A DNA stretch of 64,000 nucleotides. Source: Actinophytocola sp044466355. Its GTDB lineage: Bacteria; Actinomycetota; Actinomycetes; Mycobacteriales; Pseudonocardiaceae. The position numbers and the translations under genes were made by a program. The DNA lies in assembly GCF_044466355.1 (NCBI RefSeq), contig NZ_JBITMQ010000011.1, forward strand, positions 62,001 through 126,000, in the 5' to 3' direction. Every line of letters begins with the position of its first letter. Within the stretch, counting starts at the first letter, position 1. Shown here piece after piece: positions 36,752 to 48,554 of the stretch. The notes under the pieces are model-generated. The model saw only the letters and a program-made list of their open reading frames with translations. It made no database searches and was not told the origin of the DNA.

Positions 36752-36785
36752 CGTAAGTTACGGTTGCGTAGGCGAGGCTCGCCTA
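36752..36785. promoter_or_regulatory. Desaturase promoter: TetR-like palindrome and IdeR/DmdR-like iron box
   Basis: Two palindromes in tandem. CGTAA-G-TTACG (36752-36762) suits a TetR-type dimer. TAGGCGAG-G-CTCGCCTA (36769-36785) is perfect and agrees with the DtxR/IdeR iron-box consensus at most positions. They overlap a plausible core promoter (TTGGGA at 36744, -10 near 36767). The desaturase needs a di-iron centre, so iron control is sensible; the TetR gene lies downstream. Confidence 0.5.
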
Positions 36786-36812
36786 ACCATCTGGAAGACG
36801 GGGTAGCAAGGG

Positions 36813-37778
36813 ATGACGACGACCCTCGACGAGACATCTGGTGGTGCCGCGCCCCAGAAGGGGCCGAAGCCGATCACGGTCGGGCGCCGCAGGAACTACG
36901 TCCAGCTGGGGGTGTACATCTTCATCCTCGTGCCCTTCGCCGCGCTCATCGCCGCGGTGCCGCTGGCGTGGGGCTGGGGTCTCACGTGGGTGGACGTGAT
37001 CCTCGCGTTCGCCTTCTTCTACTTCACCGGGCACGGTGTCACCGTCGGCTACCACCGGTACTTCACGCACGGGTCGTACAAGGCGAAGCGGCCGTTGAAG
37101 GTCTTCCTCGCGATCGCGGGCAGCATGGCCGTGCAGGGCCCGCCGATCATCTGGGTCGCCGACCACCGCCGCCACCACGCGTTCTCCGACAAGGAGGGCG
37201 ACCCGCACTCGCCGTGGCTGTTCGGCACCGGCCCGGTCGCGATCGCCAAGGGCTTCTGGCACGCGCACATGGGCTGGCTGTTCGACCGCGACATCACCAA
37301 CAAGGAGCGTTTCGCGCCCGACCTGCTCGCCGACAAGGACATCGTGCGGGTCAACAACACGTTCTGGCTCTGGACCGTGCTCACGTTCGGGCTGCCCGCG
37401 CTGCTCGGCGGGCTCATCACGTGGTCGTGGTGGGGCGCGCTGACCGCGTTCTTCTGGGCCGGCCTCGTGCGGGTCGCGATCCTGCACCACGTGACCTGGT
37501 CGACCAACTCGATCTGCCACATGATCGGCGACCGGCCGTTCGTGTCCCGCGACAAGGCCGCGAACGTGTGGCCGCTCGCGATCCTGTCCTTCGGCGAGTC
37601 GTGGCACAACCTCCACCACGCCGACCCGACCTGCGCTCGTCACGGCGTCAAGAAGGGCCAGATCGACACGTCCGCCCGGATCATCTGGTTCTTCGAGAAG
37701 TTCGGCTGGGTGCACAGCGTCCGCTGGCCCACCCAGGCACGTCTCGCCAAGATCTCGGCGGGCTCGGACGTCTCGTAG
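36813..37778 (+). CDS. Acyl-CoA delta-9 desaturase
   Basis: A 321-residue integral membrane di-iron desaturase. The three histidine boxes are complete: HRYFTH (81-86), HRRHH (118-122) and HNLHH (266-270), with hydrophobic pairs near 32-55, 60-78, 185-204 and 205-226. It introduces a double bond into stearoyl- or palmitoyl-CoA using oxygen and a redox partner (DesA3-like); no oxidoreductase partner gene is adjacent. The palindromes upstream suggest control by iron and possibly by the TetR regulator encoded 48 bases downstream. Confidence 0.9.
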   Translation: MTTTLDETSGGAAPQKGPKPITVGRRRNYVQLGVYIFILVPFAALIAAVPLAWGWGLTWVDVILAFAFFYFTGHGVTVGYHRYFTHGSYKAKRPLKVFLAIAGSMAVQGPPIIWVADHRRHHAFSDKEGDPHSPWLFGTGPVAIAKGFWHAHMGWLFDRDITNKERFAPDLLADKDIVRVNNTFWLWTVLTFGLPALLGGLITWSWWGALTAFFWAGLVRVAILHHVTWSTNSICHMIGDRPFVSRDKAANVWPLAILSFGESWHNLHHADPTCARHGVKKGQIDTSARIIWFFEKFGWVHSVRWPTQARLAKISAGSDVS

Positions 37779-37813
37779 AGCGTAATTGCCCACGGACCGT
37801 CGGTGGTTGCCTC

Positions 37814-37819
37814 TAGGGT
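37814..37819 (+). promoter_or_regulatory. -10 box of leaderless tetR promoter
   Basis: TAGGGT, 7 bases, then the ATG at 37827. It selects this ATG over an in-frame GTG eight codons upstream. Confidence 0.5.
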
Positions 37820-37826
37820 GACTGAA

Positions 37827-38495
37827 ATGGCGGTCAGGCGGCGAGCTCGCACGGCGCCTCCTCGACGCGGGGAGGCGCCGGTGCCACGGGTACGCATGAC
37901 GGGTGAAGAGCGGCGGCAGCAGCTGCTGGACGTGGCGCGGTCCCTCTTCGCCGAGAAGGGCTTCGACGGCGCGTCGATCGAGGAGATCGCACACCGGGCG
38001 AACGTGTCCAAGCCGGTGGTCTACGAGCACTTCGGCGGCAAGGAAGGCGTCTACGCGGTCGTGGTCGACCGGGAGATGCACTACCTGCTGTCGTCGATGA
38101 CCACCGCGCTGGCCGAGGACGCGCACCCGCGGTTGCTGCTCGAACGCGCCGCCGTGGCGTTGCTGGACTACGTCGAGGGCTCCGCGGACGGGTTCCGGAT
38201 CCTCGTGCGCGCGTCCCCGGTCGCGTCGTCGACGGGGACGTTCTCGTCGTTGCTGAACGACATCGCCTCGCAGGTCGAGGACATCCTCGGGGTGCAGTTC
38301 TCCTCCCGAGGGTACGACCCGAAGCTGGCCGCGCTGTACAGCCAGGCACTGGTGGGGATGGTCGCGTTGACGGGGCAGTGGTGGCTCGACTCGCGCAAGC
38401 CCCGCAAGGACGAGGTGGCCGCGCACCTGGTCAACCTCTCGTGGAACGGGCTGTCACACCTGGAGAGCGCGCCCGTCCTGCGCGAGGAGCACTGA
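37827..38495 (+). CDS. TetR-family transcriptional regulator
   Basis: About 222 residues. After a basic N-terminal tail (MAVRRRARTAPPRRG) comes a typical TetR helix-turn-helix, RRQQLLDVARSLFAEKGFDG ... IEEIAHRANVSKPVVYEHFGGKE. The all-helical ligand-binding domain follows, ending QWWLDSRKPRKDEVAAHLVNLSWNGL. M. tuberculosis has a TetR gene (Rv1019) at the corresponding place between glmU and mfd. Its target is unknown; the upstream desaturase is a candidate by position and because TetR proteins often control desaturases. Confidence 0.85.
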   Translation: MAVRRRARTAPPRRGEAPVPRVRMTGEERRQQLLDVARSLFAEKGFDGASIEEIAHRANVSKPVVYEHFGGKEGVYAVVVDREMHYLLSSMTTALAEDAHPRLLLERAAVALLDYVEGSADGFRILVRASPVASSTGTFSSLLNDIASQVEDILGVQFSSRGYDPKLAALYSQALVGMVALTGQWWLDSRKPRKDEVAAHLVNLSWNGLSHLESAPVLREEH

Positions 38496-38505
38496 TCGGC
38501 GCGGG

Positions 38506-39180
38506 TCAGCCCAGGTAGGCGTGCAGGCGGGCCGCGCCCTCCAGCATGACGCGGGTCCGTGCGACCAGTGCCGACCGCCGCGTCTCCACCGCCGCCAGCA
38601 GCGCGTCGCTGCTGCCGGACTCCCGCAGGCCCGCCAGGATCGGGTGGATCTGCTCCAGGCCGTACCCGTTCTGCCGCAGCATGGTGATCATCCGTGCGTC
38701 GCGGATGTCCGCCGAGGAGTAGAAGCGGTAGCCCGTGCCGCGTTCGCGCCGCGGCACCAGCAGGCCCGCCGCCTCCCACACCCGCAGCGCCGACGTGCGG
38801 ACGCCCAGCACCCGTGCCAGCTCGCCGATCCGCAGGTCCGCGCGCGGTGGCGGCTCGGTCGACGCGACCGCCGCCAGCGCCTCGGCCGTCGCCGCCAGCT
38901 TTCGGGTCTGGTCGTGCACGTCCGCGTGTGCCTCGTTCACCAGCGCCAGCGCGGCGGGCACGGCCCCGTCGTGGACCGCGTTCATGATCGCCTTCGCGGC
39001 CGCCCAGCCGAAGCCCTTCGTCAGGGCGCGGTAGGTGAGCAGCGCGTCCCGGTGGCGTTCGTCGAGCACCCGGTAGCCGGACTCGGTGCGCGGCGCGGGT
39101 GGCAGGACGCCCCAGTCCACGTAGTTGCGGACCTGCTGCGTCGAGACCCCCGCCGCCCGGGCGAGGTCGATCGGCCGCAC
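38506..39180 (-). CDS. Regulator with two MerR DNA-binding domains
   Basis: A 224-residue protein holding two MerR-type winged helices: residues 1-55 (MRPIDLARAAGVSTQQVRNY ... GYRVLDERHRDAL) and 115-172 (LRIGELARVLGVRTSALRVW ... GYRFYSSADIRDARM). Each has the HTH plus wing pattern. A helical segment (60-105) lies between them, and the C-terminus is a short helix without the cysteines of metal sensors. Such a protein could bind DNA as a monomer or bridge two sites. The GTG start lies one base after the stop of the sugar dehydrogenase gene, so the genes are translationally coupled. Confidence 0.75.
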   Translation of the reverse strand: MRPIDLARAAGVSTQQVRNYVDWGVLPPAPRTESGYRVLDERHRDALLTYRALTKGFGWAAAKAIMNAVHDGAVPAALALVNEAHADVHDQTRKLAATAEALAAVASTEPPPRADLRIGELARVLGVRTSALRVWEAAGLLVPRRERGTGYRFYSSADIRDARMITMLRQNGYGLEQIHPILAGLRESGSSDALLAAVETRRSALVARTRVMLEGAARLHAYLG

Positions 39181-39181
39181 G

Positions 39182-40405
39182 TCAGGCGGGGGTGACGCGC
39201 AACAGCTTGTCGTCCGTGCCGTTGCTGGTCGTCAGGTACAGGGCGCCGTCGGGGCCGGTCCGTGCCGCACGCAGGCGGCCGAACGTGTCCGTGAACTCCT
39301 TGGGCACCGACACGGTCTCGACGTCACCCTGTTCCGTCAGGGACAGCAGGATGACCTTCGCGCCCTTCAGTGCGGTGATCACCAGTGTGCCTTCGAGCGC
39401 GCCCCACTGGTCACCCGCCAGGAACGTGGCCGCGCAGACCGCCTCGGTCATGTCGCCCGTCTGCCACTTCGCGGGCACCGCGTCCGGGAACCGTTGCAGG
39501 TCGGTCATCTCGACGCTCTCGTCGTAGCCGCCGACCGTGCCGCCCTGCGACGGGTCCCAGCCGTAGTTCCTGCCCGCCTGGATCAGGTTCACCTCGTCGT
39601 TCTTGCTGGGCCCGTGTTCGGCGGTGAACACCTGGTCGGAGTCCGGCCGCGGCGCGACGCCCTGGATGTTGCGGTGCCCGTAGGTGTAGACGTACCGCTC
39701 GTTGCGGTTCGCCGCGTCGACGAACGGGTTGTCCGGCTTGGGTTCGCCCGTGTCCAGGTCGAGCCGCAGCACCTTGCCGCCCAGGTTCGTGCGGTCCTGC
39801 GGGAACGTGCCGTGCGCGGTGTCACCGGTGCCGACCAGGAGCGAGCCGTCGCGGGCGAGCGTGGGACGGCAGCCTGAGTGCCTGCCCGACTGGGCCAGCG
39901 GCAGGCCGGTCAGCAGTTCCTTCTCCCGTGTCGCGATCCGGCCGTCCTCGGCGAGGCGCCACGTGACGAGCCGGATGTCGTTCGGCTCCCCGTTCTCCGT
40001 GTGGGTCTGGCAGGTCGTGAACCGGCGTGTCTGCGCGAAGTCCGGGTGCACGACGAGCCCCATCAGGCCGCCCTCGCCCTGGACGTGCACGTCGGTCAGG
40101 TCCGCCTTCACGGTCGTGACCGTCGCGCCCGGCTTGTTGCTCGACAACAGGGCGATCCGCGCGGGCCGCTGGGACACGAGGACCTTGCCGTCCGGCAGGA
40201 ACCCGACGTCCCAGCCGTGCGCCAGGCCGCCCGCGACCGTCTCCACCTTCAGCCGCGGCGTCTCCGCGGCGCTCGGCGTGGTCGGCGCGCTCGTGCCGCT
40301 GCGCGGAACCTGTCCCGTTCCCGCACGCTCGGCAGGCGCGTCGGTACAGGCGGTGAGCACGGCCAGCGCCGCTCCGACAACGAGAAAACTCGTCCGGGTT
40401 CGCAT
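39182..40405 (-). CDS. PQQ-type soluble aldose dehydrogenase lipoprotein
   Basis: About 407 residues. A lipoprotein signal ends in LTAC (lipidated Cys near residue 20), followed by a Thr/Ser/Pro linker and a six-bladed propeller of the GSDH/sorbosone dehydrogenase family: GLAHGWDVGFLPDGKVLVSQ, GEGGLMGLVVHPDF, HSGCRPTLARDGSLLVGTGD, YTYGHRNIQGVAPRPDSD and EHGPSKNDEVN. It oxidises aldoses or related sugars with PQQ at the outer membrane face; PQQ synthesis genes are not in the window. The ATG giving a compact signal peptide is chosen over one ten codons earlier. Coupled to the double-MerR gene downstream. Confidence 0.85.
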   Translation of the reverse strand: MRTRTSFLVVGAALAVLTACTDAPAERAGTGQVPRSGTSAPTTPSAAETPRLKVETVAGGLAHGWDVGFLPDGKVLVSQRPARIALLSSNKPGATVTTVKADLTDVHVQGEGGLMGLVVHPDFAQTRRFTTCQTHTENGEPNDIRLVTWRLAEDGRIATREKELLTGLPLAQSGRHSGCRPTLARDGSLLVGTGDTAHGTFPQDRTNLGGKVLRLDLDTGEPKPDNPFVDAANRNERYVYTYGHRNIQGVAPRPDSDQVFTAEHGPSKNDEVNLIQAGRNYGWDPSQGGTVGGYDESVEMTDLQRFPDAVPAKWQTGDMTEAVCAATFLAGDQWGALEGTLVITALKGAKVILLSLTEQGDVETVSVPKEFTDTFGRLRAARTGPDGALYLTTSNGTDDKLLRVTPA

Positions 40406-40469
40406 GGGTCCAGAATGCTGCTCCGCGCGTCGCACTGCTGTGTGGTGACGCCGGCGTAGGAGAGGGCGA

Positions 40470-41969
40470 ATGAGCGACGACTGGTGGACAGATCACCGGC
40501 AGAACAAGCGGCTCGCGGGGCTCGAGGAGGACCTGAGCTACGTCTCCGCGTCGTTGTCGCAGGCACGGGCGTCGCAGAACCGGCTGAAGGCCGAGCTGTC
40601 GAAGGTCAGCGGCTCGCTCGAGCAGCGGCTGAACCGGCTCTCCGCGGCCTTCGACGCGTTCGTGGAGATCAGTGACCTGCGGGTGACGCTCGGGTTGTTC
40701 GACTCGCACGGGCGGGTGCGCCACCAGGCCAAACAGTTGCTGGCGGGCTCGGGTGCCGGGGACGTGTCCGACGCGGACGGCTACTGGCTCGCGCCCGCGC
40801 TGATCGCGTTGCGCGGCGTGGCCGACGGTGTGGTCGACGAGGAGGCGCTCGCGCTGGCGACGGCCCGCGATCCCTTGCGTGCCTGCGCGTTCCACGTGCT
40901 GCTCACGTCGGTGCTCGGTGGCCGCTCGACGGTGCCCTCGCTCGCGCCCGCCATGCCGGCACTGCCCGCCGAGGTGCCGTCCTACCAGCGAGCGGTGTGG
41001 CTGCTCGCGGCCGACGGCTTCTTCGGCGCGGACGGGTGGGACCTGGCGCGGGAGCGGTGCGCGGAGTTCGCGACGGGCGTGACCGACGGCTCGCTGGTCA
41101 GCGCGCTGCGGGACGTGGCGGCGCCGCGTGCCGCCGTGCAGGTGCCGAAAGAGCTGGACGGCGGCGGTTCCCTGCCGAACTCGCTGCAGGCGTGCGAGAA
41201 GCTCGCCGTGCTGCGGACGTGGGTCACCGAGGCGCTGGACGGCTACACGAACGAACCCGACGGCGAGCCCGACGAGCTGGCCCGCACGTCGCTGGAGCTG
41301 CTGATCGACGAGGGCAGCCCGGTCGAGCTGCCGCTGCTCGCGCGGGAACGCGAGCTGCGGTCGGTCATCGAGGGCACCGAGACCGCGAAGTCCACGTGGG
41401 ACAGCCCGGTCGGCACGGCGAGCGAGCTGCTGCGTGCGGACCTCGCGTCGGACCGTCCCAACCGCAGGGCGCTCGCGACGCGGGCGAGCGGATCCGTGTT
41501 GGTCACGGTGGCCGAGGAGCTGGCGGAGACGGCACGCGTCGAAGCGCCGTCGTCCCTGGACGTCCGCACCCGGTTCGGCCGCGTGACGATCACCCCGTCC
41601 GGTCCCGACGCCACGTCCATGCGGAAGGCACTCGACCTGGCGGAGCGGTCGGCGCTGGTCGACTCCAAGCGCCGGGAGGTGGCGATCGGCGCCGCGGTCG
41701 TGGGCGTGATCTTCCTGGTGCTGGGGATCGTCGCCGGATGGGGCTGGCTGTTCGTGGCCGTGGCGGGCCTCGGCACGGCCGTCTACCAGTGGCTTTCCGC
41801 GGACAAGGAGCGGCGCAACGCCGTGCTCGCGGGCGAGCACGCGACGAAGTCGCTGGTCACCGACGTGGAGAAGCGGGTGGAGGCGTTCGCCAAGACGCGC
41901 CGCGAGCTGCGGGAACGGCAGGCCGCGGTGGACGAGGACCTGACCGCCGTGCGGACGGCGCTGGCGTGA
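40470..41969 (+). CDS. Membrane-associated coiled-coil protein of unknown function
   Basis: A 499-residue protein I cannot assign. N-terminal coiled coil (about 14-60), a large helical middle rich in Ala/Leu/Glu, then two adjacent hydrophobic helices (about 404-442: IGAAVVGVIFLVLGIVAGW and LFVAVAGLGTAVYQWL). It ends in a second charged helix (445-499). No signal peptide, so both ends are expected inside the cell. It starts 64 bases from the divergent sugar dehydrogenase and has AGGAGAGG upstream. The enoyl-CoA hydratase follows after 12 bases and is probably co-transcribed. Confidence 0.7.
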   Translation: MSDDWWTDHRQNKRLAGLEEDLSYVSASLSQARASQNRLKAELSKVSGSLEQRLNRLSAAFDAFVEISDLRVTLGLFDSHGRVRHQAKQLLAGSGAGDVSDADGYWLAPALIALRGVADGVVDEEALALATARDPLRACAFHVLLTSVLGGRSTVPSLAPAMPALPAEVPSYQRAVWLLAADGFFGADGWDLARERCAEFATGVTDGSLVSALRDVAAPRAAVQVPKELDGGGSLPNSLQACEKLAVLRTWVTEALDGYTNEPDGEPDELARTSLELLIDEGSPVELPLLARERELRSVIEGTETAKSTWDSPVGTASELLRADLASDRPNRRALATRASGSVLVTVAEELAETARVEAPSSLDVRTRFGRVTITPSGPDATSMRKALDLAERSALVDSKRREVAIGAAVVGVIFLVLGIVAGWGWLFVAVAGLGTAVYQWLSADKERRNAVLAGEHATKSLVTDVEKRVEAFAKTRRELRERQAAVDEDLTAVRTALA

Positions 41970-41981
41970 GATCGTGAACGC

Positions 41982-42734
41982 GTGACGCTGAGGCTGGAGT
42001 TCGAGGACGCGGTCGCGACACTGACCATCGACCGCCCGTCGAAGCGCAACGCGATGAGCTACGAGATGTGGTCGGCCGTGCCCGGCCTGCTCGACAAGGT
42101 CGCCGCGGACGACGGGGTGCGTGCACTCGTCATCCGGGGCACCGACCACTTCTCCGCGGGCGCCGACATCAGCGAGTTCGCGACGTTGCGTGCCGACGCG
42201 GCGGGTGCCGAACGCTACGGCGCGGCCGTCCTCGCCGGTGAACGCGCCATCGCCGACCTGCCGAAACCGACGATCGCCGCGATCAACGGCGTGTGCGTCG
42301 GCGGCGGCTGCGAGATCGCGCTGGCCTGTGACATGCGGGTCGCCGCGCCGGACGCCCGCTTCGGCATCACCCCGGCCAAGCTCGGCATCGTCTACAACTT
42401 CACGTCCACGAAGCAGCTGGTCGACGTGGTCGGCCCGGCGTGGGCGCGGCAGATCCTGTTCACCGCGGAGATCCTCGACGCCGACACCGCGCTGCGGATC
42501 GGCCTGGTCAACGAGCTGACCGAGGACCCGGTGGCCCGCGCGCTGGAGCTGGCGGCGACCATGGCGGCACGTGCGCAGGTCAGCGTCCGCGGCGCCAAAC
42601 GCATCATCGCCAAGATCACCGAGGGCGAGCACGAGGACGCCGAGGTCCGCGCGTTGTACACGGAGTCGGTGCAGAGCACGGACTACACCGAGGGTGTGGC
42701 CGCGTTCCTGGAGAAGCGCACCCCGCGGTTCTAG
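41982..42734 (+). CDS. Enoyl-CoA hydratase/isomerase
   Basis: A 250-residue crotonase-fold enzyme. The CoA/oxyanion segments are IRGTDHFSAGADISEF and AINGVCVGGGCEIALACDMR; the second active-site region is FGITPAKLGIVYNFTSTKQL, in which the usual hydratase glutamate at GxPE is a Lys (ITPAK). It may therefore act as an isomerase or on a special acyl-CoA rather than as a plain hydratase. The GTG start is close behind the upstream gene. Its stop overlaps the convergent zinc ribbon gene by 4 bases. Confidence 0.85.
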   Translation: MTLRLEFEDAVATLTIDRPSKRNAMSYEMWSAVPGLLDKVAADDGVRALVIRGTDHFSAGADISEFATLRADAAGAERYGAAVLAGERAIADLPKPTIAAINGVCVGGGCEIALACDMRVAAPDARFGITPAKLGIVYNFTSTKQLVDVVGPAWARQILFTAEILDADTALRIGLVNELTEDPVARALELAATMAARAQVSVRGAKRIIAKITEGEHEDAEVRALYTESVQSTDYTEGVAAFLEKRTPRF

Positions 42735-42892
42735 CCGCGCGGCCGCCCCCGCGAGACGACCCGCCCGCCAACCCTGACCTGCAGTGATCCGCAGCTGCAC
42801 CGGGTCCACAGGGTGCGCCCCGTCGCGGTCCGGTGCTGGGACAGGACCGTGAACGGATCGATGTCGGGCCAACCGCAGTACGGGCAACGCAT
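42731..42892 (-). CDS. Small zinc-ribbon protein
   Basis: A 53-residue protein with two CxxC-like knuckles: CPYCGWPDID near the start and CSCGSLQ near residue 32, spaced as in a one-zinc ribbon. The rest is basic (VGGRVVSRGRPRG). Starting at this ATG gives MRCPYCG, typical of small zinc ribbons; an ATG 19 codons upstream is possible but would run into the LysR promoter region. Function unknown; nucleic-acid or rRNA contact is common for such proteins. Confidence 0.55.
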   Translation of the reverse strand: MRCPYCGWPDIDPFTVLSQHRTATGRTLWTRCSCGSLQVRVGGRVVSRGRPRG

Positions 42893-42966
42893 GCTTCCAG
42901 CAAAGGCGCTGTGGACCGTGTACGTCCACGTTGACTTTCCGAACGACAATGTGAAGCATCGCCTAC

Positions 42967-43860
42967 ATGATTGACCTGCGCAGGCTCAAGGTCCTGCGTG
43001 CGGTCGCGCACTACGGCACGATCACCGCCGCCGCACGGGCCATGCACTTCACCACGTCGGCCGCCTCCCAGCAGATCCGGCAGCTGGGCCGTGAGCTCGG
43101 GGTGGTGCTGCTGGAACCGAACGGCCGCAACGTCCGGCTCACGGAGGCGGCCCGCACCCTGCTGGCGCACGCGGACGCCATCGAGTCCCGGTGGGAACAG
43201 GCGGAGGTCGACCTGCGCTCGGCCAAGGACGAGCCCGCGGGGTTGCTGCGCCTGTGCTCGATGCCGACTGCGGTGTCCCGGCTTCTGGTGCCCGTGGTGG
43301 CGCCGCTGACCGCGAAGTACCCGAGGCTCACGGTCCAGCTGCGTGAGGTGGAACAGCAGCAGGCGTTCGACCTGTTGTTCTCCGGCGACGTGGACCTGGC
43401 GGTCATCGAGGTGACCCCGGCCAACCCACCGCTCACGGATCCCCGCTTCGACCAGCGCCCGCTGACCGACGACGTGTTCGACCTGGTCGTCCCGGCCGAC
43501 CACCCCAGGGCGGCCGACGAGGAGGCGGACCTGGCCGACTTCGCACGCGACGACTGGATCATCTCGTCGGTTGCCTGCACGTGCCGCGAACACACGCTGG
43601 CCGCCTGCGGCGCGGCGGGCTTCACCCCGCACATCGCCCACGACGCGCTGGAGTGGAACGCGATCGCCCACCTGATCGCCCACCACCTCGGCGTGGCCCT
43701 CGTGCCGAGGCTCGCCTACCTGCCACCACACCTGCCGGTGACCCGCCTGCGCCTCGCCGACGCGCCGAGCCGCAAGATCATGACCTGCACGCGGGGCGGC
43801 GGGTTCGCCAACCCCGCGATCGCCGCTGCCCACGACGCGCTGGTCGACGTGGCCGCGTGA
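42967..43860 (+). CDS. LysR-family transcriptional regulator
   Basis: A 297-residue LTTR. N-terminal winged HTH (RRLKVLRAVAHYGTITAAARAMHFTTSAASQQIRQLG) and a periplasmic-binding-protein-like effector domain (about 90-290). The effector domain contains a CTC motif (SSVACTCREHTL), which could be metal- or redox-sensitive. The target genes are not evident; no divergent metabolic gene sits next to it apart from the small zinc ribbon. mfd follows on the same strand after 140 bases with its own promoter. Confidence 0.88.
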   Translation: MIDLRRLKVLRAVAHYGTITAAARAMHFTTSAASQQIRQLGRELGVVLLEPNGRNVRLTEAARTLLAHADAIESRWEQAEVDLRSAKDEPAGLLRLCSMPTAVSRLLVPVVAPLTAKYPRLTVQLREVEQQQAFDLLFSGDVDLAVIEVTPANPPLTDPRFDQRPLTDDVFDLVVPADHPRAADEEADLADFARDDWIISSVACTCREHTLAACGAAGFTPHIAHDALEWNAIAHLIAHHLGVALVPRLAYLPPHLPVTRLRLADAPSRKIMTCTRGGGFANPAIAAAHDALVDVAA

Positions 43861-43919
43861 GCACCGGGTCGAAAGGCAGCCGGCTGCGCACGCGCATGAA
43901 ATCGGTCGCGCCGGGCACG

Positions 43920-43925
43920 TAGGGT
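43920..43925 (+). promoter_or_regulatory. -10 box of mfd promoter
   Basis: TAGGGT about 75 bases upstream of mfd, unlike the leaderless genes around it. The resulting leader carries AAGGGG about 8 bases before the GTG. Confidence 0.4.
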
Positions 43926-44000
43926 GGACGCCGAGAACCCCTCCGCCGGGCTCGTCCGGGGCAGGGGTGTGTCCGCGCATGACCTCAAGGGGTATCTCCA

Positions 44001-47567
<3,567 letters not shown>

Positions 47568-47573
47568 TGGACT

Positions 47574-48554
47574 GTGAGAGGCTTGGCGACCGTGACGAGT
47601 GTCCTTCGCCGTGCCGTAGCGCCGTTCGCCGCCGTGACCGCGCTGGTCGCGACGCTGACCGCGTGTGGGACCGGGCCAAGCCAGGTCAACTCCGCCGTCA
47701 TCATCGACGACCACGTCATCTCGGTCGACGACGTGCAGTCCCTGATCGACAAGGTGGTCAAGGAACCGGCTGCCCGGCCGCTCGCCCAGCAGCACAAGCT
47801 CGACCTCGTGGCGCGGGAGGTCGTGTCGCAGCTGGTCACCCACGAGCTGCTCATGGAGGTCGCCGAGAAGGAGAACCTCCGGGTCGACCAGGAGCAGCTC
47901 GCGCAGCTGCGTGAGCAGGACCCGCTCGCCCAGGAGCTGCCCGCCGACGGCAGCGTGCCCGCCGAGCAGCTGGTGCCCGCGCTGGTGAACCGCGCCCGCG
48001 GTTTCGACGCGTACGCGGGCGACAACCTGCTGCTCATCGAGCTGGTGCGGAAGTACGTCGGCCGCGCGGACGTGTCGCTCAACGCCGCATCGCTGAGTGA
48101 CTACGACGCCGCCAAGAAGCTCGCCGAGCAGATCTCGGCGAACCCGGACCAGGGCGCTTCGCTCATGGAGTCGGCATCCTCCCCGGAGATGCCGCCGCAG
48201 CTCGACGTGAGCACCGGCCCCAGCCTCAGCGCGCTCCAGCTGCTGTTGCCGGACGACTCGGTGCTCGTCATCAACCAGCCCGCCACCGACCAGAGCCCGG
48301 GCGGCTTCGTCGTCGTGCAGGTGCTGGAAAGCCAGGTCGCGTCGAGCCCGTCGCCCGAGACCGACCTGAGCCAGGTGGACCCGAACCAGCTGCCGTTTCT
48401 CGGCAAGTACCTGCTGCGTGAGCACGCGATGAGCAAGAACCTGCGGGTGAGCCCCCGTTACGGCGAGTGGAACGTCGCCGAGATGAAGGTGCTGCCGAAG
48501 TCCGAGGCCAGTGTCGCCGGGCTGCTGCTGGTGCCGGGGACCGACAAGCCGTGA
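47574..48554 (+). CDS. SurA-N-like lipoprotein chaperone
   Basis: A 326-residue exported lipoprotein. The signal peptide ends in LTACG, placing the lipidated Cys near residue 31. The following region (IIDDHVISVDDVQSLIDKV ... REVVSQLVTHELLMEVAEKE) is a SurA N-terminal-type helical chaperone domain, but no PPIase (rotamase) domain follows. Folding or quality control of exported proteins at the membrane is the likely role. It is sandwiched between mfd (6 bases) and mazG (GTGA overlap), the order common in actinobacteria. Confidence 0.8.
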   Translation: MRGLATVTSVLRRAVAPFAAVTALVATLTACGTGPSQVNSAVIIDDHVISVDDVQSLIDKVVKEPAARPLAQQHKLDLVAREVVSQLVTHELLMEVAEKENLRVDQEQLAQLREQDPLAQELPADGSVPAEQLVPALVNRARGFDAYAGDNLLLIELVRKYVGRADVSLNAASLSDYDAAKKLAEQISANPDQGASLMESASSPEMPPQLDVSTGPSLSALQLLLPDDSVLVINQPATDQSPGGFVVVQVLESQVASSPSPETDLSQVDPNQLPFLGKYLLREHAMSKNLRVSPRYGEWNVAEMKVLPKSEASVAGLLLVPGTDKP

